Shown: piece by piece, positions 52,160 through 60,617 of the stretch
Layout of the letters: every line of letters begins with the position of its first letter
Numbering within the stretch: the stretch's first letter is position 1
From: Hoskinsella mucinilytica
GTDB lineage: Bacteria; Bacillota_I; Bacilli_A; Erysipelotrichales; Erysipelotrichaceae
Direction of reading: 5' to 3'
Length of the DNA: 64,000 nt
Assembly (NCBI RefSeq): GCF_045223415.1
Contig: NZ_JBEQZJ010000003.1
Span: 1-64,000, forward strand
Made by a program: the position numbers and the translations under genes
Notes under the pieces: model-generated
What the model was told of the DNA's origin: nothing
Database searches by the model: none
What the model saw: the letters and a program-made list of their open reading frames with translations, nothing else

Positions 52160-52528
52160 ATGGCTAGAGTAAAAGGTGGATACACAACACGTCAAAGAAG
52201 AAAAAAAATCATCAAATTAGCAAAGGGTTATTACGGAGCTAAACATATTCTATATAAGACTGCTCATGAGCAGGTAATGCATTCATTTAAATATGCATAC
52301 AATGACCGTAAAGATTTAAAACGTAACATGCGTAAATTATGGATTGCTCGTATCAATGCTGCAGCAAGAATGAATGAGATTTCTTATTCTAAATTAATGC
52401 ACGGATTGAAACTTGCAAATGTTACGATCAACCGTAAAATGTTATCAGAAATTGCAATTCACGATCCTAAGGGCTTCACAAAAATCGTTGAAACAGCGAA
52501 AGCTGCTTTAGAAAAACAAGCTGCTTAA
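52160..52528 (+). CDS. rplT: 50S ribosomal protein L20
   Basis: 122 residues. MARVKGGYTTRQRRKKIIKL, AKGYYGAKHILYKTA and the C-terminal globular domain (LWIARINAAARMNEISYSKL) identify L20, which assembles 50S and represses its operon through the leader at 51230. ATG after AAGGAGG, 14 nt after rpmI. Confidence 0.97.
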   Translation: MARVKGGYTTRQRRKKIIKLAKGYYGAKHILYKTAHEQVMHSFKYAYNDRKDLKRNMRKLWIARINAAARMNEISYSKLMHGLKLANVTINRKMLSEIAIHDPKGFTKIVETAKAALEKQAA

Positions 52529-52542
52529 TTTGAGGAGCATAT

Positions 52543-52980
52543 ATGGATGACACACGTCATACTTTAAATGAACTTCTAGTAGATTTATTTAACTACATCC
52601 TTCTGATTGAGGAGAAAAATCTTCAAGATCAGGGGGTCAATCTTTCCATGACTGAGGTACATATTCTAGAGGCAATACAGAAAAGTGAGTCCAATATGAT
52701 GTCCGCTATTGCGAAACGTTTGATGGTCACACAAGGTACTTTGACCGTTTCCACAAGTAAACTTGTGAAAAAGGGATATGTAGAGCGAGTCAAGGATGAG
52801 AAGGACAAACGTATCGTGCGTCTGACATTGACAGAAAAAGCGGAGTCAATCATCCATATCCATGATCAGTTTCATGAGGAAATGATTGAAAAATTACTAA
52901 ATGAACTAGAATTGGATAAAGAAGAAGAATTGATTCGTTCCTTAAAAAATCTGATGAAATTCTTTAAAGAGAGATATTAA
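52543..52980 (+). CDS. MarR-family transcriptional regulator
   Basis: 145 residues. The winged helix spans ~30-105: MTEVHILEAIQ, AIAKRLMVTQGTLTVSTSKL (recognition helix) and the wing GYVERVKDEKDKRIVRLTLT, containing the D-x-R signature. It lies 14 nt after rplT before a terminator, so it is cotranscribed with ribosomal genes. Regulates fatty-acid genes in some relatives (FabT-like), but that is not supported here. Confidence 0.85.
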   Translation: MDDTRHTLNELLVDLFNYILLIEEKNLQDQGVNLSMTEVHILEAIQKSESNMMSAIAKRLMVTQGTLTVSTSKLVKKGYVERVKDEKDKRIVRLTLTEKAESIIHIHDQFHEEMIEKLLNELELDKEEELIRSLKNLMKFFKERY

Positions 52981-53008
52981 GTCTGTTGAAAATACAGACT
53001 TTTTTTAT
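52979..53008 (+). terminator. Terminator of the infC operon
   Basis: AAGTCTGT and ACAGACTT arms around TGAAAAT, followed by TTTTT. Confidence 0.85.
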
Positions 53009-53062
53009 ATAAGAGAGAACTTTTTCTCTTTGAAAAGCATTATCTTAGTGAGGAGGACAGGT

Positions 53063-53575
53063 ATGAAAGAAAACAAATTGATACGTGAAATCCAAAATGG
53101 AAATGAGCAGGCAATCGATGATTTGATATCGCAACTGTATCCTCAAATTTATTCTTATGTCTATGTACGAATGAAAGGAAGAGATTGTAGCAAAGATATC
53201 ACACAAGAAGTATTTTTGAATTTCATAAAAAATATCGACCATTTTGAATTTAGAGGCAAGACCAAACAATACTTATTAAGAATCGCCGTTAACTGTTGTA
53301 ATGGTTGGTATCGAAATCATCTGGAAACGTATCATTTAGAAGATACAGAAACCATTGCAGCAAAAGAAGAGAACATACAACAAGGAAATTTGCGAGCCTT
53401 GTTGCAAAAGCTTCCTGCTGAACAAGAAGAGGCCTTAGTGTTAAGATACTATGAAGAATTGAAAATAAAAGAAATTGCAATGGTTTTGGATCTATCAGAG
53501 AATACCGTGAAAACAAGGCTTCGATTAGGATTAAGCAAGTTAAAACAAATGATAAGGAAGGAAGACTGGTTATGA
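53063..53575 (+). CDS. ECF-type RNA polymerase sigma factor
   Basis: 170 residues. Region 2 (~20-85; YPQIYSYVYVRMKGRDCSKD, ITQEVFLNFIKNI) and region 4 (~115-165; LPAEQEEALVLRYYEELKIK, then EIAMVLDLSENTVKTRLRLG) with the usual separating linker. The ATG at 53063 follows AGGAGG. It overlaps the next gene by 4 nt and leads a four-gene ABC operon, probably controlling it. Confidence 0.9.
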   Translation: MKENKLIREIQNGNEQAIDDLISQLYPQIYSYVYVRMKGRDCSKDITQEVFLNFIKNIDHFEFRGKTKQYLLRIAVNCCNGWYRNHLETYHLEDTETIAAKEENIQQGNLRALLQKLPAEQEEALVLRYYEELKIKEIAMVLDLSENTVKTRLRLGLSKLKQMIRKEDWL

Positions 53576-54321
53576 AAATTGATTGGAATGAGCTGGAAAT
53601 TGATAATGAAGAAGCAAGATCAAAGACGATACAACAATGTAAAGCTCAATATCAAAAGCAAGTTAAACGACAAGAGCATCATCCAATTCGCTTGTTTCAA
53701 AGATACTTGGATGTAGAGGGTCTTCGCATATGGAAAGGATATGCTGTATTTTTATTGGTTTTTATCATCTTGTTACAAGCTTCCTCAGTGGATAGAGCCC
53801 TTTTGTTTACCATTTATTTTGGCACAATGGGAGGATATTTCATTTATCAAGTAATGAAATATCGTGAAACCGGATTTCAGGAATTGCTTTATACCATGCC
53901 TATGAATGGAGCAAAACTATTTCTATATCAGATGTTTAGTTTCTTGATGTTGTTTTTCATGACCTTTGGACTGTATATCACAATTGGCGAAGGATTAAGA
54001 GAACAAACGATGTTTGAAATTTTTTGTGAAATGTTTTTTCCACTTTGTATGAGCCAAGCGATACTTTTATTGATATTGTCAAAAATTCGTAGCTACCAAG
54101 AGGCATTATCTATTTATACCGTTGTATTTATTATGATCACTTATCTTACAAACGATGCCCCGATCCCTCAGTATCACTTTAGTAAGCAATTTCAGATTAT
54201 TTTGGAACATAGTCTAGGGAGATTTCTATTTGTTTTGTTAAGTTTGTTGTTATTGATTGTTGCATGTTATATGTATTATCGACAACTTGGAAAGGAGCAA
54301 TTTTATGAAATTAAGTGTTGA
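53572..54321 (+). CDS. Membrane protein, possible anti-sigma/ABC accessory protein
   Basis: 249 residues: a soluble N-terminus (~55 residues, charged) and five to six membrane helices. It does not match a family I know. Its overlap with the sigma gene (4 nt) and the ABC ATPase (17 nt) fits either an anti-sigma factor or an ABC-2 partner. GTG/ATG choice is unambiguous: ATG 53572 within ATGA. Confidence 0.65.
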   Translation: MKIDWNELEIDNEEARSKTIQQCKAQYQKQVKRQEHHPIRLFQRYLDVEGLRIWKGYAVFLLVFIILLQASSVDRALLFTIYFGTMGGYFIYQVMKYRETGFQELLYTMPMNGAKLFLYQMFSFLMLFFMTFGLYITIGEGLREQTMFEIFCEMFFPLCMSQAILLLILSKIRSYQEALSIYTVVFIMITYLTNDAPIPQYHFSKQFQIILEHSLGRFLFVLLSLLLLIVACYMYYRQLGKEQFYEIKC

Positions 54322-55195
54322 GCATTTATCAAAAAGTTTTAAAACGAAAAAGGCAGTGAATGATGTAAGTTTTACTTTAGAAGAAGGAATTCATGCTTTA
54401 TTAGGCGCAAATGGCAGTGGAAAAACAACGTTAATGCGTATGATCTGCGGAATATTAAAAGCCGATGATGGTGTGGTAAAGATGGATGATATTCAGATTT
54501 TAGGCAATTATCAGGAATATACCAGAGTCTTGGGCTATTTACCGCAAAATGCCGGTTTTTATATGGATTTTAAAGTAGAAGCTTTTTTAACCTATATCGG
54601 TGTTTTAAAATGTATGGATAAGTCATTTTGTGAGAAAAAAATCGAAGAGCTTTTGACTAGATTGAATTTGCATGATGTACGAAAGAAGAAATTGCGCCAT
54701 TTATCAGGTGGTATGCTACAAAGGGTTGGCATAGCGCAAGCCTTATTGAATCATCCAAAGGTGTTGATCTTAGATGAGCCAAGTAGTGGGCTTGATCCAA
54801 AAGAGCGAATCGCACTACGTCAGTTGTTATCTCATGTTGGGAAAGATACCATTGTCATTCTATCTACGCATATTGTCAGTGATGTGGAAACTATAGCGGA
54901 TGATGTGATGATCATGAAAGAAGGGAAGATTCTTTTCAAAAAAACATTAGCTGATACATTACAGGATATTCAAGGAAGCGTATATGAGTTACGAGGAAGT
55001 GAACAAGAGTTGGTGGCAATAGAACAAGAATTATGTGTGGTAAATAGAAAAAAAGAAGGAGATACTGTCATTCTTCGAGTATTATCTTCAAACAAGCCTA
55101 GAGAAGATGCGATAGTAAGAGAACCAACCTTAGATGATGTCTATTTGTCTTATTTTCAGGAGGAACGAAATTATGTGGAAACTGATTTGTTATGA
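54305..55195 (+). CDS. ABC transporter ATP-binding protein
   Basis: 296 residues. Walker A GANGSGKTT (~35-43), signature LSGGMLQR, Walker B VLILDEPSSGLDP and the H-loop STH are intact. The C-terminal ~75 residues (beyond ~225) form an accessory region seen in bacitracin/Na+ exporter-type ATPases. ATG 54305 has AAGGAGC upstream; it overlaps both neighbours. Confidence 0.9.
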   Translation: MKLSVEHLSKSFKTKKAVNDVSFTLEEGIHALLGANGSGKTTLMRMICGILKADDGVVKMDDIQILGNYQEYTRVLGYLPQNAGFYMDFKVEAFLTYIGVLKCMDKSFCEKKIEELLTRLNLHDVRKKKLRHLSGGMLQRVGIAQALLNHPKVLILDEPSSGLDPKERIALRQLLSHVGKDTIVILSTHIVSDVETIADDVMIMKEGKILFKKTLADTLQDIQGSVYELRGSEQELVAIEQELCVVNRKKEGDTVILRVLSSNKPREDAIVREPTLDDVYLSYFQEERNYVETDLL

Positions 55196-56507
55196 AGCGA
55201 AAAAACTAACCTCGTCTATTTCGGGGAAGATCATTCTACTATTGTTTTTAGGCATATGTTTATGGCAATTCCAACAAGATTTGCATACGCCGAGTTTGTT
55301 ATCGCAATCTAATATAAAAGATGTGATCGCACAACAGAAAAAGCTAGAAGGATCCTATGAAACATTAGCAAAACATTCTACTATGCCGGATTTAGAATAT
55401 GATCATCGTCATTTGAATGTTCATCGACCTCTTGATGAGGAAAGTACTTCAGATATGAATGGATTCAATTGGAAAAAGATTTATCGTGCATATGAAGATG
55501 GAACATTAAGTGAAGATGAAATAAAAGAGGCAATGAATGATTCATCTGAAGAAAAATATTCATTGGAAGACTTCACTATATATTATGCATATGAAGATGA
55601 TGATCTTTGGTATTTGATCGATCATCTCATGCCAGAAAGTGAAAAAATGCTTCATCGAAAGGAGTATTTGTATACAGAGGAGAATAAGGATACTCAAGCG
55701 ATGTGTGTGTTACAAGATTGTGATGCTATTCAAGATGATGTTTCAAGAAATGAGATCAATCGACGTTTTTTGTCCTTGCCAACAACGTACCATAGCAATG
55801 TTTTAGGGTCTATGTTAACCGATAACTTAAGTTACACAAATTTTTTGATGCTAATTGTTCTAGGCATTCTTTTCGCAAACATATTCAGTAAAGAAACGCA
55901 ATCTAAGACGGATATTTATTTGGCTTCCTCTCCCAATGGTGGAGTAAAGGTGATTTGGGCTAAAATCATCTTATGTATATTACTTGGTGTTTTGATTCCT
56001 GTATTAGCGAAAATAGGTGTATTGATACTTATATTGATGCGGTATGGTGGACTTGATTGGAATATGTTTTATTTTGAAAAGGAAGGATTGATCAGTTCTT
56101 ATTTATATACTTTCAAAGAATTGATCCCGGCTAGCTTAATCAATTATTCTATTGGGACGCTATCACTTTGTATCAGTATATTATTTATTTCTCAAAAATC
56201 TAAAAATAGTTATCTAGCAGCTGTGTTCGCATTGATTTTTGTGATCCTACCTATTTATTATGAGATGTTTCGCATTGGCGGAAACTCCGTTGCTTCCTTT
56301 TTTCCGAGTAATCTGTTAATGAGATTCTCAGAAAATTTGAGTGCATACAGCTATTTTAATGGAAATCAAACGTTATTTTATTCCATATTCGGTATAGTAT
56401 TACCGAAAATCAGTATTTATTGGATCTTTTGGATCATTTTAGATACCGTGTTGATTGGTACTATGGTGTGGGAAGGAAAACGTCATCGTATCACAACGCA
56501 TGCTTAA
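55173..56507 (+). CDS. ABC-2-type permease
   Basis: 444 residues from ATG 55173 (CAGGAGG upstream). A first helix (~15-35), a long extracytoplasmic acidic region (~40-200), then about five helices (FLMLIVLGILFANIFSKETQ; YLASSPNGGVKVIWAKIILC). The topology is that of ABC-2 exporter permeases that pair with the preceding ATPase. Substrate unknown: peptide, antimicrobial or ion. Confidence 0.8.
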   Translation: MWKLICYEAKKLTSSISGKIILLLFLGICLWQFQQDLHTPSLLSQSNIKDVIAQQKKLEGSYETLAKHSTMPDLEYDHRHLNVHRPLDEESTSDMNGFNWKKIYRAYEDGTLSEDEIKEAMNDSSEEKYSLEDFTIYYAYEDDDLWYLIDHLMPESEKMLHRKEYLYTEENKDTQAMCVLQDCDAIQDDVSRNEINRRFLSLPTTYHSNVLGSMLTDNLSYTNFLMLIVLGILFANIFSKETQSKTDIYLASSPNGGVKVIWAKIILCILLGVLIPVLAKIGVLILILMRYGGLDWNMFYFEKEGLISSYLYTFKELIPASLINYSIGTLSLCISILFISQKSKNSYLAAVFALIFVILPIYYEMFRIGGNSVASFFPSNLLMRFSENLSAYSYFNGNQTLFYSIFGIVLPKISIYWIFWIILDTVLIGTMVWEGKRHRITTHA

Positions 56508-56529
56508 ATACTTTTTATTCCTAATAAGG

Positions 56530-56594
56530 TTGACAAACCATTAAAGATGATGTACTATTGTACTAGATGATTAATACAATAGTACATCATCTTT
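56530..56594 (+). promoter_or_regulatory. Promoter with 20-bp-arm palindromic operator
   Basis: TTGACA (56530-56535), 17-nt spacer, TACTAT (56553-56558). A perfect inverted repeat with 20-nt arms (56543-56562 and 56575-56594) spans -10 to about +30; its core repeats GTACTA. Weak T-tail (TTTTGTT), so it may also act as a hairpin in RNA. Probably the binding site of the GntR regulator encoded at 57593. Confidence 0.65.
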
Positions 56595-56614
56595 TGTTAA
56601 AGGGAGGAAACAAT

Positions 56615-57382
56615 ATGTTTTGGAATTTATGGAAGTATGAGATAAAGTGCTCTTATCGTAATTATCTCTTCACTTATGCAATTATGTTACTTGCGGCATT
56701 ACTGTTTAATCAATCAAATACGGTTTTGATGGCATTGATCAGTATTTTATTTACAGTGATGGTATTTGTTACTGTCATTATGACATTCGTCATGGTAATA
56801 CGAACTTATCAAAGTTCTATGTTTTCAAAGGCAGGGTATTTGACATTAACATTACCGGTGTCCAGTAAAAAGCTATTATTGGTTAAAATTTTGAATTCAT
56901 CTTTATGGTTTATTTTATCGTATTTAGTCATTATGTTGGCAGCAATGTTATTGGCATGGAGAACCGGTGAAATCGGTTTTGGCAATATCTTTGAGTTGTT
57001 AAGTAATGGATTGGCTCAAATGCCTTTAGAGGGATGGTTGACGTTATTGTCAACATTCATTGGTGTTATTGAGATGATTACATTGTTATATATGGTGATG
57101 AATTTAACTCATACCAATTATATTCGTCGTCATCGTGGTATCATTGCAGTGGTATTGTTCTTTGCTATCAATATTGTGATTTCATACATCAATGGAATCA
57201 TCTTTCCAGATTCAGCATTGGATTTCGGGTTTGCAATTTCAATGGGTGTAGTGGATACGACAATGCCGGCAGTTACAAGTGATATGTCACTTTATATCAC
57301 TATGATAGAAGATGTACTTCTAAGCGTTGCATTCTTCTTTATTGCAAGTTATCTGATTGATCACAAACTTGAAATTGAATAA
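56615..57382 (+). CDS. ABC-2-type permease of a YtrA-regulated operon
   Basis: 255 residues, six helices. WKYEIKCSYRNYLFTYAIML and SKKLLLVKILNSSLWFILSY resemble ABC-2 permeases next to YtrA regulators. The ATG at 56615 follows GGGAGG. It is first in an operon with a 65-residue membrane protein, a GntR regulator and an ATPase. Confidence 0.8.
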   Translation: MFWNLWKYEIKCSYRNYLFTYAIMLLAALLFNQSNTVLMALISILFTVMVFVTVIMTFVMVIRTYQSSMFSKAGYLTLTLPVSSKKLLLVKILNSSLWFILSYLVIMLAAMLLAWRTGEIGFGNIFELLSNGLAQMPLEGWLTLLSTFIGVIEMITLLYMVMNLTHTNYIRRHRGIIAVVLFFAINIVISYINGIIFPDSALDFGFAISMGVVDTTMPAVTSDMSLYITMIEDVLLSVAFFFIASYLIDHKLEIE

Positions 57383-57580
57383 ATGAATGATATAAAAGAA
57401 AATGTACTGGCGATTCTTGTAATATTGTTGTTTACCTTTTGGTATATTTTTACAGGATATTTGTTAGTAGATTATCTTAAAGTAAGCTTTGTTGTCATCG
57501 CAATAGGCTTAGCAGTACTGTGTGTGATTATCATTGCGGTATTGAAAACGATGCGACAAATGAAAAGAAGAGAATACTAA
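57383..57580 (+). CDS. Small membrane protein
   Basis: 65 residues, two membrane helices (VLAILVILLFTFWYIFTGYL; SFVVIAIGLAVLCVIIIAVL). The ATG follows the preceding stop codon directly (TAA-ATG) with no strong ribosome site, so translation must be coupled. It probably belongs to the exporter. Confidence 0.7.
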   Translation: MNDIKENVLAILVILLFTFWYIFTGYLLVDYLKVSFVVIAIGLAVLCVIIIAVLKTMRQMKRREY

Positions 57581-57592
57581 GGAGTGATCAAT

Positions 57593-57961
57593 GTGAATTT
57601 TAATGACAATATACCAATCTATATACAAATTATGGATGAATGTAAACGACGTATGATCACAGGTGTATATGCACCAGGAAGCAAAGTTCCTCCGGTTCGT
57701 GAATTAGCAGTTGAATTTGGTGTGAATCCAAACACGGTACAACGAGCAATGAGTGATTTAGAACGAGAAGGACTGTTTATTAGTGAACGTACTAGTGGAC
57801 GTTTCATATGCAAAGATACTGAACTGATTCATGCTTTGAAAAAAAGCGTTGTCAATGATAGAATACTTTCATTTCTAAATGAGATGAAACAATATGGATG
57901 TGAAGAAGAGGAAATCATCCAGATGATAAGGGAGCGATACGATAATGGAAAAGCTGATTGA
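57593..57961 (+). CDS. GntR-family regulator, YtrA subfamily
   Basis: 122 residues from GTG 57593 (AAGGAG upstream). The winged helix (~10-75) has PIYIQIMDECKRRMITGVYA, PGSKVPPVRELAVEFGVNPN, TVQRAMSDLEREGL; a short C-terminal dimerisation segment follows, typical of YtrA. The operator is probably the palindrome at 56543-56594. It overlaps the ATPase gene by 17 nt. Confidence 0.9.
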   Translation: MNFNDNIPIYIQIMDECKRRMITGVYAPGSKVPPVRELAVEFGVNPNTVQRAMSDLEREGLFISERTSGRFICKDTELIHALKKSVVNDRILSFLNEMKQYGCEEEEIIQMIRERYDNGKAD

Positions 57962-58643
57962 GATATGTGGATTAAATAAATCTTATGGAAAAAAAGAAGT
58001 ATTAAAAAATGTTGAAATGATGGCAGAACGTGGTCAGATCATTGGCTTATTGGGACCAAACGGAAGTGGTAAGACCACCATGCTGAAAATCATGACTGGT
58101 ATGTTGAAGGATTATCAAGGTGTTGTAAAAATTGATGGGAAAAACATTGGTCCAGAAACAAAAGAAATTGTTTCTTATTTACCGGATGAGCCTTATTTCT
58201 CAGACTGGATGAAGGTGAAAGATGTATTAAGCATTTTCGAAGATATGTATCATGACTTTGATAAAGCAAAGTGTCAAAGAATTATGGATAAGTTTAAAAT
58301 TGATGCATCAATGAGAATCAAAAGTATGTCAAAGGGTACCAAAGAGAAGTTTCAGCTTGCACTTGTAATGAGTAGAAAAGCAAAAATCATCATTATGGAT
58401 GAGCCGATCGGTGGCGTGGATCCAGCAGCTAGAGAAGTGATATTAGACACTATTTTAGAGAATTATGATGAGAATCAGACAATTTTGATTGCCACACATT
58501 TGATTGCTGATATTGAACGAGTTTTCAGTAACGTTGTCTTTATCAAAGAAGGCAAGATCGTGTTAGATAAAGATGTTGAAACACTTCGTCAAGAAACGGG
58601 TAAATCCGTTGATGAGTTATTCCGGGAAGAGTTCCGTTATTAA
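57945..58643 (+). CDS. ABC transporter ATP-binding protein
   Basis: 232 residues. Walker A GPNGSGKTT (~36-44), Walker B IIIMDEPIGGVDP, H-loop ATH. The signature motif is MSKGTKEKFQ, a form common in YtrA-linked ATPases. It pairs with the permease at 56615. The ATG at 57945 follows GGGAGC. Confidence 0.9.
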   Translation: MEKLIEICGLNKSYGKKEVLKNVEMMAERGQIIGLLGPNGSGKTTMLKIMTGMLKDYQGVVKIDGKNIGPETKEIVSYLPDEPYFSDWMKVKDVLSIFEDMYHDFDKAKCQRIMDKFKIDASMRIKSMSKGTKEKFQLALVMSRKAKIIIMDEPIGGVDPAAREVILDTILENYDENQTILIATHLIADIERVFSNVVFIKEGKIVLDKDVETLRQETGKSVDELFREEFRY

Positions 58644-58661
58644 TCAAAAGGGCATCCTATT

Positions 58662-58823
58662 ATGCAAAACAATAAAGAGGTTTTCAAAAAAAGGATCAGT
58701 TTAGCAAGTCTTGCAATCATCTTTGGAGTTGTAGCTTATATGCAGTTTCATCATCTTTTGTTTTTAATGCTTGGCGTAGTAGTTGCTGCATTGATCATTA
58801 AAGTGAAAGATTTACCATTGTAA
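58662..58823 (+). CDS. 53-residue two-span membrane protein
   Basis: MQNNKEVFKKRISLAS begins a 53-codon frame with two hydrophobic segments (LAIIFGVVAYMQF; LLFLMLGVVVAALII). AAAGGG lies about 11 nt upstream; a strong terminator follows. It is too short to be reported by many gene finders but fits the operon context. Confidence 0.6.
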   Translation: MQNNKEVFKKRISLASLAIIFGVVAYMQFHHLLFLMLGVVVAALIIKVKDLPL

Positions 58824-58837
58824 TTACAATATCAATA

Positions 58838-58893
58838 TAAAAAGGTTTATTTGTCAGAAAGAAGATTCTGATCAGAATAAACCTTTTTTTTGT
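58838..58893. terminator. Terminator between convergent operon and membrane protein gene
   Basis: AAAAAGGTTTATT pairs with AATAAACCTTTTT, with inner TCAGAA/TTCTGA pairing and T-runs on both strands. Confidence 0.85.
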
Positions 58894-58915
58894 ACATTTG
58901 AAATAAAAAAATTGC

Positions 58916-59473
58916 TTATTTATTCAGCATATAAAACAGATACATACTCATTCCAATGGTAAAGGAAGTTTCAAGCAAAGTTGATACACCGCCATTAAGA
59001 AGATAGAGTAAAAGGTCAAATACGACAAGTATAAAGAATGGTGGAAAAGCTTTTTGAAATAACAATACATCTGTTTTTAAACAAGATGTGATGATATGAA
59101 AGATAAGCAAGATAAAAAGGGAGGTGCCAAGCATGGCAGTTCTGGTATGCCATTTCGCAAGCTGTGGTAATTGTGTTGGAAGGTATGGAATCCAAACGGA
59201 TAGAGCCATAAAAAAACAAGAACATAATAGAATAGGAATGCCGAAACGATACGTATATCGGCATTTTTTTATAAAGAAAAGTGTATAGATAAGAAAATAA
59301 AGAGCAGCGCTGGTTCCCCATAAGATAAGATAACTTTTATGTCCGAGAACATTTCCTAAATCACTTAGATTTTGAGAAAGTGGAAAAACGAAAAAAAATG
59401 TTCCTAAGTTGATCACGATGATCATTACCATAAAAAATGGCTGTATATTGTAAAAAAACGCTTTATTCTTCAT
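58916..59473 (-). CDS. Hypothetical membrane protein
   Basis: 185 residues, about six membrane helices, basic loops. No family recognised with confidence (DUF998-like topology). The ATG at 59473 has AAAGGAG upstream. Monocistronic. Confidence 0.7.
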   Translation of the reverse strand: MKNKAFFYNIQPFFMVMIIVINLGTFFFVFPLSQNLSDLGNVLGHKSYLILWGTSAALYFLIYTLFFIKKCRYTYRFGIPILLCSCFFMALSVWIPYLPTQLPQLAKWHTRTAMLGTSLFILLIFHIITSCLKTDVLLFQKAFPPFFILVVFDLLLYLLNGGVSTLLETSFTIGMSMYLFYMLNK

Positions 59474-59609
59474 GTTTTAGCTCCTTTGATACATGGGAAT
59501 ATTATACCATTTTAATTATGTGAAAATATGTGAAAACACGAAAAATTTAGGATTTTTGACATTTCATACGTATGTAAATATATAGGGGCATAAAAAAGAG
59601 GTGTTGAAA

Positions 59610-60617
59610 TTGGAAAAGCAAATGAAAGAATTAAAAAAACGAGAGGATGGATTTGTAGAAGTATCCTTACAGGATGCAAAAGATTTTGATGAGTATGTTT
59701 TGGCTCAGATGTGTAAAGATGGTTCTTGTCTTTCTGTAATCAAAGATCATCGTGATTGTACCCGTTTCTTTTATGACACCAATGGATATCTTGATCTTAA
59801 GAGTTATGTGACGTCTCATCGTTTTGAAAAGATGGAGCTAATGGAATTTTTGATTTACTTGTTTGAGAACCTTATAAGGGTCAATACCAATAAGCCTGTC
59901 TATTTACAAAGTGATTTGATTTATCTTAGCTATGACGGAGGTGTTTTAAAGTTCTTGGTCTTGCCTTTGACGATGGATAAATGGATCTTTCAATGTGAGC
60001 AAAGTCAAGTGTTTCTTAAAGAGTTGATTTCCGCTTTGAAAGGGGAAGATAGTTATCAAACCATTGGTTTCTTAGTAGAACAATTAAAACAAAAGGAAAT
60101 GAGCTTTCCAAACCTCTTACAAGGACTGCATGATCTATATGCGGCTTGTAGACCTAAGCCACCATGGTATCAAAAATGGGTTCCTTCAAAAAGTAAGGAA
60201 AATGAGCGCTTTCAAGTAAGAGATATTCCAAGACCACCACGTGTTGTGCCTTCTGCACGATCACCTGATATGTTCATGGAAACAATGGTATTGTTTTCTA
60301 ATCATGACGAAGCGGTTTTCATTGATCAGAAAACAAAAGCAGTATATACGATTGAAAAAGAACATTATCTCATTGGAAGAGGTACAGAAAACGATCTTTG
60401 TATTCAAGACACCTTTATTTCTCACAAACATGCAGTTTATGAAAAACAAACAAAACAATTGATCGATCAAGGCAGTAGCAATGGTACCTTTGTGAATCAC
60501 AATAGGATAACATCTATCACTTTACATCATGGTGATATCGTTAGTTTCGCAAATCATGAATTCCTATATGAAGAAGGTGAGTTGGGAAAGGAGGATGGAG
60601 CGTATGAAGGAGTATGA
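59610..60617 (+). CDS. FHA-domain protein with DUF6382-like N-terminus
   Basis: 335 residues from TTG 59610 (GAGG ends 8 nt upstream). Residues ~1-190 resemble DUF6382; the C-terminal ~90 form a FHA domain (HYLIGRGTENDLCI, ISHKHAVYE, SSNGTFVN) that binds phospho-Thr. DUF6382-FHA proteins often occur with pilus or secretion clusters. The kinase gene overlaps its end by 14 nt, so the kinase probably phosphorylates the partner bound by this FHA domain. Confidence 0.82.
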   Translation: MEKQMKELKKREDGFVEVSLQDAKDFDEYVLAQMCKDGSCLSVIKDHRDCTRFFYDTNGYLDLKSYVTSHRFEKMELMEFLIYLFENLIRVNTNKPVYLQSDLIYLSYDGGVLKFLVLPLTMDKWIFQCEQSQVFLKELISALKGEDSYQTIGFLVEQLKQKEMSFPNLLQGLHDLYAACRPKPPWYQKWVPSKSKENERFQVRDIPRPPRVVPSARSPDMFMETMVLFSNHDEAVFIDQKTKAVYTIEKEHYLIGRGTENDLCIQDTFISHKHAVYEKQTKQLIDQGSSNGTFVNHNRITSITLHHGDIVSFANHEFLYEEGELGKEDGAYEGV

